From positions 1 through 55,393 of the forward strand of contig CAZEAN010000027.1 of assembly GCA_964510225.1 (NCBI GenBank): a DNA stretch of 55,393 nt. Reading direction: 5' to 3'. Below the pieces are notes generated by a model. The model did no database searches. It was not told the DNA's origin and saw only the letters and a list, made by a program, of their open reading frames with translations. Each line of letters opens with the position of its first letter. Position 1 is the stretch's first letter. Made by a program: the position numbers and the translations under genes. This document shows, one piece after another, positions 8,409 to 17,126 of this stretch. The DNA is from CAZEAN01 sp964510225 (GTDB lineage: Bacteria; Planctomycetota; Planctomycetia; Isosphaerales; Isosphaeraceae).

Positions 8409-9955
8409 ACATGCTTTCAATCCGTGCGAAGCAGATTCTTTACGGATCGATCATTCTTGGCCTCTTCGTTGTGATGGTTCCCTATGGTGATTGGCTCCAG
8501 AACCGGAAGGACGACGAAGATCTTGGTGAAGCGTTCGTCACCGAGATCGACACGGGGAGCTTTCTGCTGAAGTTGGCGATGATCGGCGGGATGCGTGGCG
8601 TCGTGGCAAATGTGAAGTGGATGGAAGCCCAACAACTCCAGCGGCTCCAAGAATGGGATCGCCTCAAAGCGACGATTGATGTCATCACCAAGCTCCAGCC
8701 CCACTTTCTCACCGTTTGGACATACCAAGGCTGGAATCTTTCCTACAACGTCTCCGTGGAGTGGGACGATCCTGCGGATAAGTACACCTGGATCAAAAGC
8801 GGGATTGAATTCCTCAAGGAAGGGGTGAATCAAAACCCGAGGAGCCCGGACCTAACTTGGGACACAGCCTGGACCTACTATCACAAAGTAGGCTTCTCAG
8901 ACGAGTCGATCATCTTCCGTCGCCTCTTCTTCGACGACCTCGACGAACAGTTCAAAACCGATCCGTATGATGGACGGTTCTACAACGACAACTTCCAGGT
9001 TGCGCGTGGATGGTTTCAGCAGGCGATTGAAAAATCTGAACAAGGAAATGAGCGACTTGCTGCCGGTTTCGAGGCACCGGTTGAGTACGTGGATCGGGTC
9101 GAGAATCGAAAAGGCCGACCAGGAGACCTTGCCTTCCGAACGATGCCTGCACACGCCCAGACTCGTTATGCCTCTGCGCTCGAGAAGAAGAGTATGGTGG
9201 GCGAAGGACAGAAATACGATGCACAATTCGGTACTGTCGCCAGAACTGCCTGGGAACGAGCAAAGCGAGACTGGGAAGAATTTGGTGAGGTCGAGTTCAA
9301 CTCACCGAATGCTCTCGAAATTGAGGGACGACTTTACGCACAACCGATCAAGGTTGGTGATGCACTAGCCCGTGAACCGATCTCACCCGAGCAGTGGCCG
9401 GAGGAACTCAAACGAGCGATTGGTAACGTCGTACCCGACGACCTCGTTGTCTCCGCTGAAGATGCTCAGCGCTTGGAGGATAACAAAGCCGTTTGGAGTC
9501 GACGCTGGGCCGATCAGAACAACTATATTTACTGGCTCCAGCGGTGCGATGCGGAGATGTTCGTCGAACGCGATGAAATTACCGGTGAACCTGTTGAAGG
9601 CGGGGCTAATGGTGTTGAGGCTCGTCGACACTTCTACGACGGTTATGTAGCCTACCTCGACGCCCGCTTCGCCGATGCTGTCGACGAATTCCGGATCGGA
9701 CTCGAAATGTGGGAGCAAGTCCTCGATCGATTCCCGGTCTATCGCGATGACGACCTCAATCAACGCGATACGGGAACGATCGCCCTACGTTATGTCAACG
9801 CACTCCGCCAAGCTGGTTTCGAGCAACCGGAAGAGATTCCGTTCGAAGAACTGATCGCAGACGTTCAAGCCGACCCGACCCTCGACCCCTTTGACGCACT
9901 CGACATGTTAGGTGAAACGGGTGGCACTGAAAGTAGTGTCGGCGGGACTCCTTGA
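8405..9955 (+). CDS. Membrane-anchored partner of ABC exporter, unknown function
   Basis: A 516-residue protein with one N-terminal membrane helix (about residues 10-30, ILYGSIILGLFVVMV) and a long soluble body rich in Trp, Asp and Glu. The body has repeated helical stretches that resemble degenerate TPR-like units (for example ALRYVNALRQAGF near the end), but I cannot assign a named domain. Start and upstream stop overlap as ATGA, so translation is coupled to the permease. Conserved association with an ABC-2 permease in this phylum is what I would expect, not something I can check. It may be a periplasmic accessory that receives or shapes the substrate. Confidence 0.8.
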   Translation: MNMLSIRAKQILYGSIILGLFVVMVPYGDWLQNRKDDEDLGEAFVTEIDTGSFLLKLAMIGGMRGVVANVKWMEAQQLQRLQEWDRLKATIDVITKLQPHFLTVWTYQGWNLSYNVSVEWDDPADKYTWIKSGIEFLKEGVNQNPRSPDLTWDTAWTYYHKVGFSDESIIFRRLFFDDLDEQFKTDPYDGRFYNDNFQVARGWFQQAIEKSEQGNERLAAGFEAPVEYVDRVENRKGRPGDLAFRTMPAHAQTRYASALEKKSMVGEGQKYDAQFGTVARTAWERAKRDWEEFGEVEFNSPNALEIEGRLYAQPIKVGDALAREPISPEQWPEELKRAIGNVVPDDLVVSAEDAQRLEDNKAVWSRRWADQNNYIYWLQRCDAEMFVERDEITGEPVEGGANGVEARRHFYDGYVAYLDARFADAVDEFRIGLEMWEQVLDRFPVYRDDDLNQRDTGTIALRYVNALRQAGFEQPEEIPFEELIADVQADPTLDPFDALDMLGETGGTESSVGGTP

Positions 9956-9987
9956 TTTGTTTGGCAGTTGACTTCCGACTGTCTCCA

Positions 9988-10036
9988 GAATCCGGTGGGT
10001 GGCAATTGGGCTTCACACCCATCATCCTCCGGATTC
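9988..10036 (+). terminator. Two-tier hairpin after ABC operon
   Basis: The outer stem GAATCCGG (9988-9995) pairs with CCGGATTC (10029-10036). It runs directly into an inner stem TGGGTG (9996-10001) pairing with CACCCA (10016-10021). The 3' side has an unpaired seven-base bulge between the tiers. No T-run follows. It lies 33 bases after the operon's last stop and is probably its transcription end. Confidence 0.6.
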
Positions 10037-10050
10037 AGGATCATGATGAC

Positions 10051-10068
10051 AAAACGACCTCTCGTTTT
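10051..10068 (+). terminator. Short hairpin ending in four T
   Basis: AAAACGA (10051-10057) pairs perfectly with TCGTTTT (10062-10068) around a CCTC loop. The 3' arm ends in TTTT, so this small hairpin can act as an intrinsic terminator behind the larger one at 9988-10036, on either strand. Confidence 0.45.
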
Positions 10069-10135
10069 CAGAACAGTTGATCACTCCGTCAATAAGCGTT
10101 ACGCCCATACAACTTGAAGTCTGGACTATCTTGAA

Positions 10136-10990
10136 ATGAGCACCACGGATCGTCAAACAATTAGGGTCGGACACAGTCCCGACTCGGACGATGCGTTCAT
10201 GTTTTATGCTCTCGCCCGTGAGAAAATTGAGACCGGGAATCTTCAGTTCACTCACCAACTTGAAGATATTGAGACCCTAAATCGTCGTGCTCTCAACGGC
10301 GAGTTAGAGGTCTCCGCAGTGAGCATCCATGCCTACGCCTATCTCTCGAAGACCTACGCCTTGCTCGCGTCGGGCTCAAGTATGGGCGATCACTACGGGC
10401 CGAAATTGATTGCGAAGGCCCCGATGACGCTTGATGACCTCAAGGCATCAAACGCCACCATCGCGGTTCCAGGGCACCTCACCACCGCATTTTTGACCTT
10501 ACAACTCTGCCTCGGTAAGGAAGTTCCTAACATAGTTGTTCCCTTTGATCAGATCATTCCAGCGGTCCTCGAAGGAAAGGCTGATGTGGGGTTGATCATC
10601 CACGAGGGTCAGCTCTACTACCCTGATCAAGGGCTCTATCAGATTGTCGACCTCGGACAATGGTGGTTCGAGCAAACCGGTCTCCCGCTACCACTCGGTG
10701 GAAATGTGGTCCGTCGTGATCTCGGTGAGGACACGATCAGTCGGATCGCTCGGTACCTCAAAGAGAGCATTGTCTACGCACTGGAGCATCGTCAAGAAGC
10801 ACTCGATTATGCCCTCCAGTATGCCCGAGGCCTTGACCCTGCACTGGCGGATCGCTTTGTGGGGATGTATGTGAACGACTGGACAGTCGACTACGGTGAG
10901 CGTGGACGGGAAGCTGTCCGGACCTTGCTCACAAAGGCCGCCGCCGCCGGCCTCATCCCTGAGGCCGTTGATCTTCAGTTTGTTGGTTGA
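10136..10990 (+). CDS. mqnD: 1,4-dihydroxy-6-naphthoate synthase MqnD
   Basis: Enzyme of the futalosine route to menaquinone. It splits cyclic dehypoxanthine futalosine into 1,4-dihydroxy-6-naphthoate. The 284-residue length fits. The N-terminal GHSPDSDDAFMFYAL (about 13-27) is the hallmark of MqnD, followed by the periplasmic-binding-protein-like fold with IHEGQLYY and PLPLGGNVVRRDLG. There is no signal peptide, as expected for a cytosolic enzyme. No other mqn gene is in the window, so the pathway is scattered. It faces the ceramidase-like gene tail to tail with 20 bases between stop codons. The ribosome binding site is weak. Confidence 0.93.
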   Translation: MSTTDRQTIRVGHSPDSDDAFMFYALAREKIETGNLQFTHQLEDIETLNRRALNGELEVSAVSIHAYAYLSKTYALLASGSSMGDHYGPKLIAKAPMTLDDLKASNATIAVPGHLTTAFLTLQLCLGKEVPNIVVPFDQIIPAVLEGKADVGLIIHEGQLYYPDQGLYQIVDLGQWWFEQTGLPLPLGGNVVRRDLGEDTISRIARYLKESIVYALEHRQEALDYALQYARGLDPALADRFVGMYVNDWTVDYGERGREAVRTLLTKAAAAGLIPEAVDLQFVG

Positions 10991-11010
10991 AGCTCGATAA
11001 GGTTGGTCAA

Positions 11011-12474
11011 TTATTGTGGAGCTTCCGCGCTTCCAACGTTGGCGACACAACGTTGGAACGCTTGAAGCAGGATCGGGGCAACATTAGCGCCGACGCTGTT
11101 GATTTCTCCATACTGCGACCTGTCGCGGCCATAGGCAAAGGGAGCCTTATTGTCCCACTGCCGTTTCGGGATGATGTAACCAATCTCGTCGTTGGCGAGT
11201 CCCAGGATCAGGCAGAATTCGTTGTCAGGGAGAGAGTCGAAGATCGTCGGCTCTAAATCGGCTTCTGGGAAGTCCACATCCGGCTCGACTGGTTCTTGGA
11301 ATCGGCCGTCGATGAGTTCGGGGTAAAGCTCACCAGGGATCGCGGCGACCTGAAGGTCACCAAGCCGGAGGTACGCAACCTCGGTTACGACCGCAAGTTC
11401 GCCAATGATGTCACGAGATCCGCGTTTCTCGCCAATTTGGAGGGGATCGCCAGTCCAGGTGTAGGCTGGTCGGTCGAGGACCCCTGCGCCTCGGGCCGCT
11501 CGGTAATAGGTGTTCACCAAGGGTAAGGCAACCTGCTCCGACGAGATCTGGAACGGGGTGAGGGCGATGGGATCGGCGAAGCGGAGCGCTTCGTCGGCGA
11601 GTTTTGCAACCGCCTTTCCGTACGCTTCGGCGAACTCGAACTCACCTTCGCGGTAGTAAGTGCCGTCGGGGCGTGTCAGGACGTCTTCCGGGGCGGACAT
11701 TAGGCCGCCGATTGCTCCAGTCAGATAGACGACTGGACAGCCATAGCGTGCTTCGAGATCGTCGATCACAGCATAGGGAAAATCGGCCGTTACCAAGGTG
11801 TTCTGGCTCCCAAGATTCTCTGGGTGACAGTTCCACTGGACGAGGATCCCCAGTGGAGTGGCATCAGGACGATCAGGGGGCGTGAAGCTCAACAACCGTA
11901 AGATGCCATCCTTTACTTCGGGCTTTCGGCTGTCACTGAGGAGTTCTTCGTTTTCCGCAGTCCCGTAAGACGACTCAGCACGGACCAAACGGGTCGAAGC
12001 CAATTCAACGGCCTCCACCACACGGTCCTCAACGAGTTTGAGGTAAGCGGGATTGACCCCGGAGGCAAACCGAGTCGGGCCCCAGATTCCGATCACATCA
12101 GGACCTTCGTGATTGTGCGTGCTTGCGATCAGGACATAGTCGAAGTCAGTAAGTCGTGCGCGGATCGCCAACGTCTGGGGATATTGAAGTCCGACCAAGT
12201 CGACTGAAACCATCGCGATTTTTTCTTCGCCGCTTTTGAAGACTACGGCCCGTGCAAAGAGTGGATCGTGAACCCCGGTAGCTTCTCGGCCGATCCCATA
12301 TCCGGCGAGCCAGACTGGCGGAGCTGAATCAGAAACCTCCGGCGTAATCTCGGTCGAGGCAAATCCAACCTCGAACTGAGGCAACGCGACCGCGTTTGGC
12401 GTGAAGCTGAGGCAGAAGAAGATAAGGGTAACACCCACAATACTGACCGTGATCAGGCTGGGTTGCGTGTTCAT
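11011..12474 (-). CDS. Neutral/alkaline ceramidase-like secreted protein
   Basis: Secreted protein of 487 residues related to the N-terminal domain of neutral/alkaline non-lysosomal ceramidases, which are zinc amidohydrolases. I start at 12474, not at the longer 12570 start. This ATG has AAGGA upstream and opens straight into a signal peptide (about 1-30, ending NAVALP). The core shows TEITPEVSD, WLAGYG, STHNHEGPDVIG (a likely zinc-binding region), VQWNCHPENLG and GAIGGLMS. I do not find the nucleophile motif NxGDVSPN of true ceramidases, so ceramide may not be the substrate. Genes of this kind are common in planctomycetes. Its 3' end holds a perfect inverted repeat (11031-11058). Confidence 0.82.
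   Translation of the reverse strand: MNTQPSLITVSIVGVTLIFFCLSFTPNAVALPQFEVGFASTEITPEVSDSAPPVWLAGYGIGREATGVHDPLFARAVVFKSGEEKIAMVSVDLVGLQYPQTLAIRARLTDFDYVLIASTHNHEGPDVIGIWGPTRFASGVNPAYLKLVEDRVVEAVELASTRLVRAESSYGTAENEELLSDSRKPEVKDGILRLLSFTPPDRPDATPLGILVQWNCHPENLGSQNTLVTADFPYAVIDDLEARYGCPVVYLTGAIGGLMSAPEDVLTRPDGTYYREGEFEFAEAYGKAVAKLADEALRFADPIALTPFQISSEQVALPLVNTYYRAARGAGVLDRPAYTWTGDPLQIGEKRGSRDIIGELAVVTEVAYLRLGDLQVAAIPGELYPELIDGRFQEPVEPDVDFPEADLEPTIFDSLPDNEFCLILGLANDEIGYIIPKRQWDNKAPFAYGRDRSQYGEINSVGANVAPILLQAFQRCVANVGSAEAPQ
11031..11058. terminator. Perfect 10-base inverted repeat inside convergent gene end
   Basis: TTCCAACGTT (11031-11040) and AACGTTGGAA (11049-11058) pair perfectly around an eight-base loop. 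The repeat is within the last codons of the minus-strand ceramidase-like gene and 41 bases after the mqnD stop, so it could end mqnD transcription from inside the opposing gene. Confidence 0.5.
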
Positions 12475-12795
12475 TGAGCAAATCCTTGAATGCAGTGAAT
12501 GCAGTTGTGGCGTTGCGCGCGAACTGAGATCATCGGCCTCATTGGTACACGGAGGCGATCTCCCTGACAAGGATCCAGGAACTACCTCGACGGTCGGGTT
12601 CGCTTAAACCGTTGATTGTTGGATCGTATCACCAGGTTGAATCAATACTTGTTGCCTGTGTGAGTTTTTCGGTGAATTGACCGCATTTGTCATGGTCGGT
12701 TACGTTGAAAGCATCTCCCGGCTCCAGAGTCTTCAGACAGTTTGGCTTTATTCTGGCGATACAATTCTCTCGGATTGGTCGAAAGGATCGTTACT
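12475..12795. other. Divergent promoter region
   Basis: These 321 bases separate the start codons of the ceramidase-like gene (minus) and the DUF1501 gene (plus) and must hold both promoters. TACAAT at 12760-12765 is a good -10 candidate for the DUF1501 gene, but no good -35 lies at the usual distance. I see no clear operator or hairpin. Confidence 0.4.
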
Positions 12796-14172
12796 ATGCT
12801 CAGGCTCGATGCCAACTCACCGGTCCGCTTCTGTGATGGCCTCTCGCGGCGCGACTTCCTCCACGTCGGTGCATTGTCGACGTTGGGCCTGGGTTTGCCG
12901 GGCTTGAAAGCATTGCAGGCAAAGGGAGTAGCCGATCGATCGAACGAGATGAATTGCATCATGCTCTTCCTCGTCGGAGGTCCGAGCCAGCTCGATACTT
13001 GGGATCTGAAACCGAACGCTCCCGAAGAGATCCGCGGACCTTTCCGTCCGATCGATACCAACGTCCCTGGGATTCAGATCTCTGAAGTTTTCCCAAGGCT
13101 TGCACAGTTGATGGACAAGGTAGCCTTGGTCCGCTCCGTCTATCACACAGCGACCGCTGTTCATGATACCGGCCATCAGATGATGCAGACGGGTCGACTT
13201 TTCGGCAACGGAGCGATCCGTTACCCGCACATGGGATCCGTCCTCTCGTTCCTGAAGGGGCCGTTAAGTGATGTCCCTCCACATGTCCTGCTCCCAAGAC
13301 CGATCGGGAACACTGGCGGGAACATGCCTCATGGACAGGATGCCGGCTTCCTCGGCAAACGCTACGACCCGTTTGTTCTCAATGCGGATCCCAACGCTGA
13401 AGGGTTCCAAGTCCCTAATCTTCTCCCACCGGAGTATGTGACGAGTGTCCGTGAGTCAAGGCGACGGTCGCTCCGGGAGGCGATCGATGGTGCTGCAGCT
13501 TCGTTCGAAAAGTCGGCCGACGCCAAGTTGCTTGATGCCAACTTTCAGCAGGCCTATGCATTGACTTCCAGTCCGGAGGCCCGCGAGGCATTTCAGATTG
13601 ACGCTGAGCCTGAAGATCTCCGCGATCGTTATGGTCGGACTCGATTCGGTCAAAGTTGTCTGATGGCGCGTCGATTGGTCGAGCGTGGTGTTCGGTTCGT
13701 CACCGTCAACATGTTCGAAACGGTCTTCAATGAGATCACCTGGGACATTCACGGCTCGGCACCCTTTAGCCCGATTGACTGTTACAAGAACGAGGTTGGC
13801 CCCAATTTCGACAATGCGTTCAGTAGTCTGGTTTCAGATCTTGAGTCTCGGGGACTGTTAGAGAACACCATGATTCTGGCCTTCGGTGAGTTCGGCCGGA
13901 CACCAAAGATCAACCCTGCGGGCGGTCGCGACCATCATCCTGCCTGCTGGACAGTCCTTCTTGCGGGCGGTCCTTTCGAAGGCGGTACTGTAGTGGGCGC
14001 CTCCGACGAAATCGGATACAACCCGATTGACCGTCCCGTGAATTCAGGCGAAATCGCTGCGACTGTCTTCCGAGGGCTTGGAATTGACCTCGAAACGGAA
14101 TTGCCAGGCCCGCAGGGGCGTCCGCTCCGGATTGTCGATCACGGCGTCGAGCCGATTCACGAACTCTTCTGA
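12796..14172 (+). CDS. DUF1501 family exported protein
   Basis: A 458-residue member of DUF1501, a sulfatase-like alkaline phosphatase superfamily group that is abundant in planctomycetes. I chose the ATG at 12796 because AAAGGA sits eight bases upstream; it also removes 18 residues of unlikely N-terminus. The leader SRRDFLHVGALSTLGLG (about residues 16-32) is a twin-arginine-type signal, so the protein is probably exported folded. Landmarks are LFLVGGPSQLDTWDLKP, the HDTGHQMMQTGR region, LILAFGEFGRTP-like sequence near 376 and GGRDHHPACWT. Family members often pair with DUF1549/DUF1553 cytochrome-like genes, but none is here. Substrate unknown. Confidence 0.93.
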   Translation: MLRLDANSPVRFCDGLSRRDFLHVGALSTLGLGLPGLKALQAKGVADRSNEMNCIMLFLVGGPSQLDTWDLKPNAPEEIRGPFRPIDTNVPGIQISEVFPRLAQLMDKVALVRSVYHTATAVHDTGHQMMQTGRLFGNGAIRYPHMGSVLSFLKGPLSDVPPHVLLPRPIGNTGGNMPHGQDAGFLGKRYDPFVLNADPNAEGFQVPNLLPPEYVTSVRESRRRSLREAIDGAAASFEKSADAKLLDANFQQAYALTSSPEAREAFQIDAEPEDLRDRYGRTRFGQSCLMARRLVERGVRFVTVNMFETVFNEITWDIHGSAPFSPIDCYKNEVGPNFDNAFSSLVSDLESRGLLENTMILAFGEFGRTPKINPAGGRDHHPACWTVLLAGGPFEGGTVVGASDEIGYNPIDRPVNSGEIAATVFRGLGIDLETELPGPQGRPLRIVDHGVEPIHELF

Positions 14173-14190
14173 GGAAGAGATCTCAACGAC

Positions 14191-14230
14191 GGGCGGGCTG
14201 GCTTATGGCCCCCCAGGATGGAAACCGCCC
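14191..14230 (+). terminator. GC-rich hairpin between DUF1501 gene and methyltransferase
   Basis: GGGCGG (14191-14196) pairs with CCGCCC (14225-14230) across a 28-base loop that is itself G/C-rich. It fills most of the 71-base gap after the DUF1501 stop. It may weaken read-through into the methyltransferase gene; there is no T-run. Confidence 0.3.
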
Positions 14231-14243
14231 GGAAACCTGACTG

Positions 14244-15026
14244 ATGGATCATCCTCTCCGGAGCCATAATCAGGCTCTTGCTGATGCGTTCGATCAACAG
14301 GCAGAGCCGTTCGAACGTGCCGAGGTCCAAACTGATCCGGTTGCGTTATCGCGGCTTCTAGACGTCACTGCGCTGCCTTCGCTCTCCCGGATCCTTGATG
14401 TTGGATGTGGTCCAGGACTCGTCGCGGAAGCCTTCCTTGAGGCAGGACACCGCGTCATTGGTATCGACCTTTCCGCAGAGATGATTGCCCGCGCCGAGCG
14501 TCGTTGTGCTCGCTTTGGGAACCGAGCGAGCTTTCGACAGGCTTCGGTTTATGACGGAGAACTCGATCGCCTTGAGCCATTTGACGCCACTGTCTCGCGC
14601 TCTGTTCTGCACCACATTGAAGATCCGTTGCAATTTGTGGCGCGTCAATCGAGACTCGTGATTCCGGGGGGAGTCTTGGTGATCTGCGATCACACCACCG
14701 ATCCTGATCCCGAGGCTCGCTATTGGCATCAGACAATCGAACGGCTCCGTGACAGGACCCACACCGCCAACGTTACGCCGGGCGAGATGGCCGATCTTCT
14801 CGCAAATGTTGGTCTTGAGCCGATCTACCTGGTTGAGCATTCATTCAGGCTCGACTTCGATGAGTGGTTTGACCGCGGCACACCGACCGCTCCTAAAGAA
14901 AAGGTCCGTCAACTTCTCCGTTCGGGCCAATCAGCTCATGGGTTTCATCCAATACACGTCGGAGATGGGAAGATTCAGATCGACTGTTGGCGGACGATCG
15001 CTCGGGGGACCAAGCCCGGCGAATGA
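14244..15026 (+). CDS. Class I SAM-dependent methyltransferase
   Basis: A 260-residue Rossmann-fold methyltransferase. Motif I ILDVGCGPG (50-58) binds S-adenosylmethionine. Motif II GIDLSAEM (73-80) holds the acidic residue for the ribose. SRSVLHHIEDP and IPGGVLVICDH are motifs IV and V as in the UbiE/Methyltransf_11 group. The substrate cannot be predicted; the C-terminal 100 residues lack the ubiquinone/menaquinone MenG hallmarks that I would look for. It follows the DUF1501 gene by 71 bases and may be read from its transcript. Start chosen at the first ATG, with a weak GGA upstream. Confidence 0.88.
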   Translation: MDHPLRSHNQALADAFDQQAEPFERAEVQTDPVALSRLLDVTALPSLSRILDVGCGPGLVAEAFLEAGHRVIGIDLSAEMIARAERRCARFGNRASFRQASVYDGELDRLEPFDATVSRSVLHHIEDPLQFVARQSRLVIPGGVLVICDHTTDPDPEARYWHQTIERLRDRTHTANVTPGEMADLLANVGLEPIYLVEHSFRLDFDEWFDRGTPTAPKEKVRQLLRSGQSAHGFHPIHVGDGKIQIDCWRTIARGTKPGE

Positions 15027-15422
15027 TCAGGTAGATGTAATTGTTTCGACGTAATTAGGCGGAATGGCGAGATCTGTGATCAGGTCACGGGATCCGCAGA
15101 TCACTCGATTCTATAGTTGCTCGCGCTTGAAGACATTTGAAACCCGGTGAACCTTGATGAACGCTCTCTGAGTTTGATGCGGTCAGCAGAGTCCGAAAAA
15201 TCATCAAGATCCGACCAAAAGTGGACCGATGGTCCAATCTGTGGAATCGAACTAAAGATCGGAATACCGTCCAGAATCGGGGGTTGGCGTAAGAGCTAGC
15301 TATCGGCCAGTGTCAAGGGGTTTGACTTCCGCGTAAGATGTAAAAATAACAAGAGAGCATGTTCCAGAAGTCATGGAATCAGTGGGCGTAAGCGTAAGCA
15401 AGTGCTCGGAGGCGAGTCGGTC
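15027..15422. other. Intergenic region upstream of guaB
   Basis: No gene is supported in these 396 bases. Small dyads occur (GATCTG/CAGATC around 15070-15105; TGGACC/GGTCCA near 15220-15236). A possible promoter lies at 15322-15350. I do not see the conserved core of a purine riboswitch. Confidence 0.4.
15322..15350 (+). promoter_or_regulatory. Possible sigma-70-like promoter of guaB
   Basis: TTGACT (15322-15327) is a good -35 box. Seventeen bases later comes AATAAC, a poor -10, within an A-rich stretch. The position, about 75 bases before the guaB start, is sensible. Confidence 0.3.
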
Positions 15423-16937
15423 ATGAGCGATCGGATCCACTATCAAGGCATTACATTTGATGATGTCTTGCTTGAGCCTGCCTACTCGGAACTCCATCCT
15501 CGGGATGTTGTGACTAAGACTCGGCTGACCGATTCCATCTCGATCAATATTCCGATTCTCTCTGCGCCAATGGATACGGTCACCGAAGCTGATCTCGCCA
15601 TTGCCTTAGCTCAAGAAGGCGGCATCGGGATCATCCACAAGAATCTCTCGATCGACGATCAGCATATTGAGGTCGATAAGGTCAAGCGATCGGAGAACGG
15701 GATCATCGTTGACCCTATCACGCTTCCCCCCTCGGCTTCGGTTGCCGAAGCCCGAGCAATCATGCGTGATCACAATATTTCAGGGGTCCCGATCACGCTC
15801 GGTGGCGTACTGAAGGGGATCTTGACCCGTCGAGACCTTCGATTCCTTGAGCGTGATGATCTCTCCGTCTCCGAGGTCATGACCGCGGAGAATCTGATTA
15901 CGGCCCCGGAGAATACGAGTCTCGAAGAGGCGGATAAGATCCTCACCCGGAACAAAGTGGAAAAACTCCTTCTGGTTGATCCGCAGTACAACCTGAAGGG
16001 ATTGATCACGATTAAAGACATTGACAAGCTCCATAAATACCCGAACGCCTGTAAGGATGAGCGCGGCAGACTCCGGGTCGGTGCGGCGGTCGGCGTCTTC
16101 GATTATGAGCGAGTTGCGTCCTTGATTGAGGCAGATGTCGACCTCCTCGTCGTCGACTCCGCACATGGGCACTCCAAGAATGTCCTGGAAACTGTAAGTC
16201 GGATCAAACGCGACTTCTATATCGATGTTGTTGCTGGTAATGTGGCAACCGAAGTGGGGACTCGGGCTTTGATCGACGCTGGAGCCGATGCCGTGAAAGT
16301 CGGGATCGGTCCTGGGTCAATTTGCACGACTCGAGTGGTGACGGGAGTCGGGGTTCCGCAAATTTCAGCGATTCAGAATGCAGTCCGAGGCGCTGAGGAA
16401 CGAGTCCCGATCATCGCCGATGGTGGAATTCGGTACTCTGGGGACATCACCAAAGCAATCGCGGCGGGCGCCTCTTCCGTGATGATTGGTGGACTCTTTG
16501 CCGGCCTCGGAGAGAGCCCCGGTGACACGATCATTTATCGAGGGCGGAGTTTTAAGCGTTACCGGGGGATGGGATCGATCAGCGCGATGAGCCAAGGTTC
16601 GGCCGATCGCTATCGCCAAGAACCTGTCAAAGCTCAACATGCTCAGGATTCCAAGACCAGTTCGGCCCCAAAACTCGTTCCCGAAGGAGTTGAAGGTCGG
16701 GTTCCTTACAAGGGCCCTCTCTCCGACTTCGTCCACCAACTGGTCGGCGGTTTGAGGTCTGGGATGGGTTACTGCGGGACCCCGACGATCGACTCCCTCC
16801 GAACAAAACCTCGGTTTATTCAGGTCTCTCCGGCGACAGTGATGGAGAACCATCCGCATGATGTGGTAATCACTCATGAGGCGCCCAATTACACGAGTTC
16901 CTCATACGATGGGGATCACGGTCGTAACACGGGATGA
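15423..16937 (+). CDS. guaB: IMP dehydrogenase GuaB
   Basis: Cytosolic enzyme that oxidises IMP to XMP with NAD, committing flux to guanine nucleotides. The start at 15423 is supported by GGAGGCGAG a few bases upstream; the reading from 15402 adds seven residues without support. It has 504 residues. The barrel begins TFDDVLLEPAYS (11-22). Two CBS domains occupy about 95-205 (GVPITLGGVLKGILTRRD is in the first). The catalytic loop is GPGSICTTRVVTG with Cys301. The mobile flap region carries YRGMGSISAM. The C-terminus (about 495-504) is short and hydrophilic. It looks single-gene, with a possible hairpin after the stop at 16957-16987. Confidence 0.97.
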   Translation: MSDRIHYQGITFDDVLLEPAYSELHPRDVVTKTRLTDSISINIPILSAPMDTVTEADLAIALAQEGGIGIIHKNLSIDDQHIEVDKVKRSENGIIVDPITLPPSASVAEARAIMRDHNISGVPITLGGVLKGILTRRDLRFLERDDLSVSEVMTAENLITAPENTSLEEADKILTRNKVEKLLLVDPQYNLKGLITIKDIDKLHKYPNACKDERGRLRVGAAVGVFDYERVASLIEADVDLLVVDSAHGHSKNVLETVSRIKRDFYIDVVAGNVATEVGTRALIDAGADAVKVGIGPGSICTTRVVTGVGVPQISAIQNAVRGAEERVPIIADGGIRYSGDITKAIAAGASSVMIGGLFAGLGESPGDTIIYRGRSFKRYRGMGSISAMSQGSADRYRQEPVKAQHAQDSKTSSAPKLVPEGVEGRVPYKGPLSDFVHQLVGGLRSGMGYCGTPTIDSLRTKPRFIQVSPATVMENHPHDVVITHEAPNYTSSSYDGDHGRNTG

Positions 16938-16956
16938 CGAGGGAGTGAAAACAGAG

Positions 16957-16987
16957 AGGACTCTCCGGGGAAAGATCGATGAGTCCT
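16957..16987 (+). terminator. Hairpin after guaB
   Basis: AGGACTC (16957-16963) pairs perfectly with GAGTCCT (16981-16987) around a 17-base loop, 19 bases after the guaB stop. TTGTCT follows, not a true T-run. Confidence 0.4.
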
Positions 16988-17126
16988 TGTCTGATTGGAA
17001 GAGAGGAAACGCGTGGGAGGAACCGCCGAACGGGTCCGAGATCAGTACTCCTGCTCCCGCGTTGGGTGGATTGCTCGGTAGGTGGCCTTGATCTTAGTCA
17101 ATCGCAAGCAAGCAAGGAGGCTTCGC

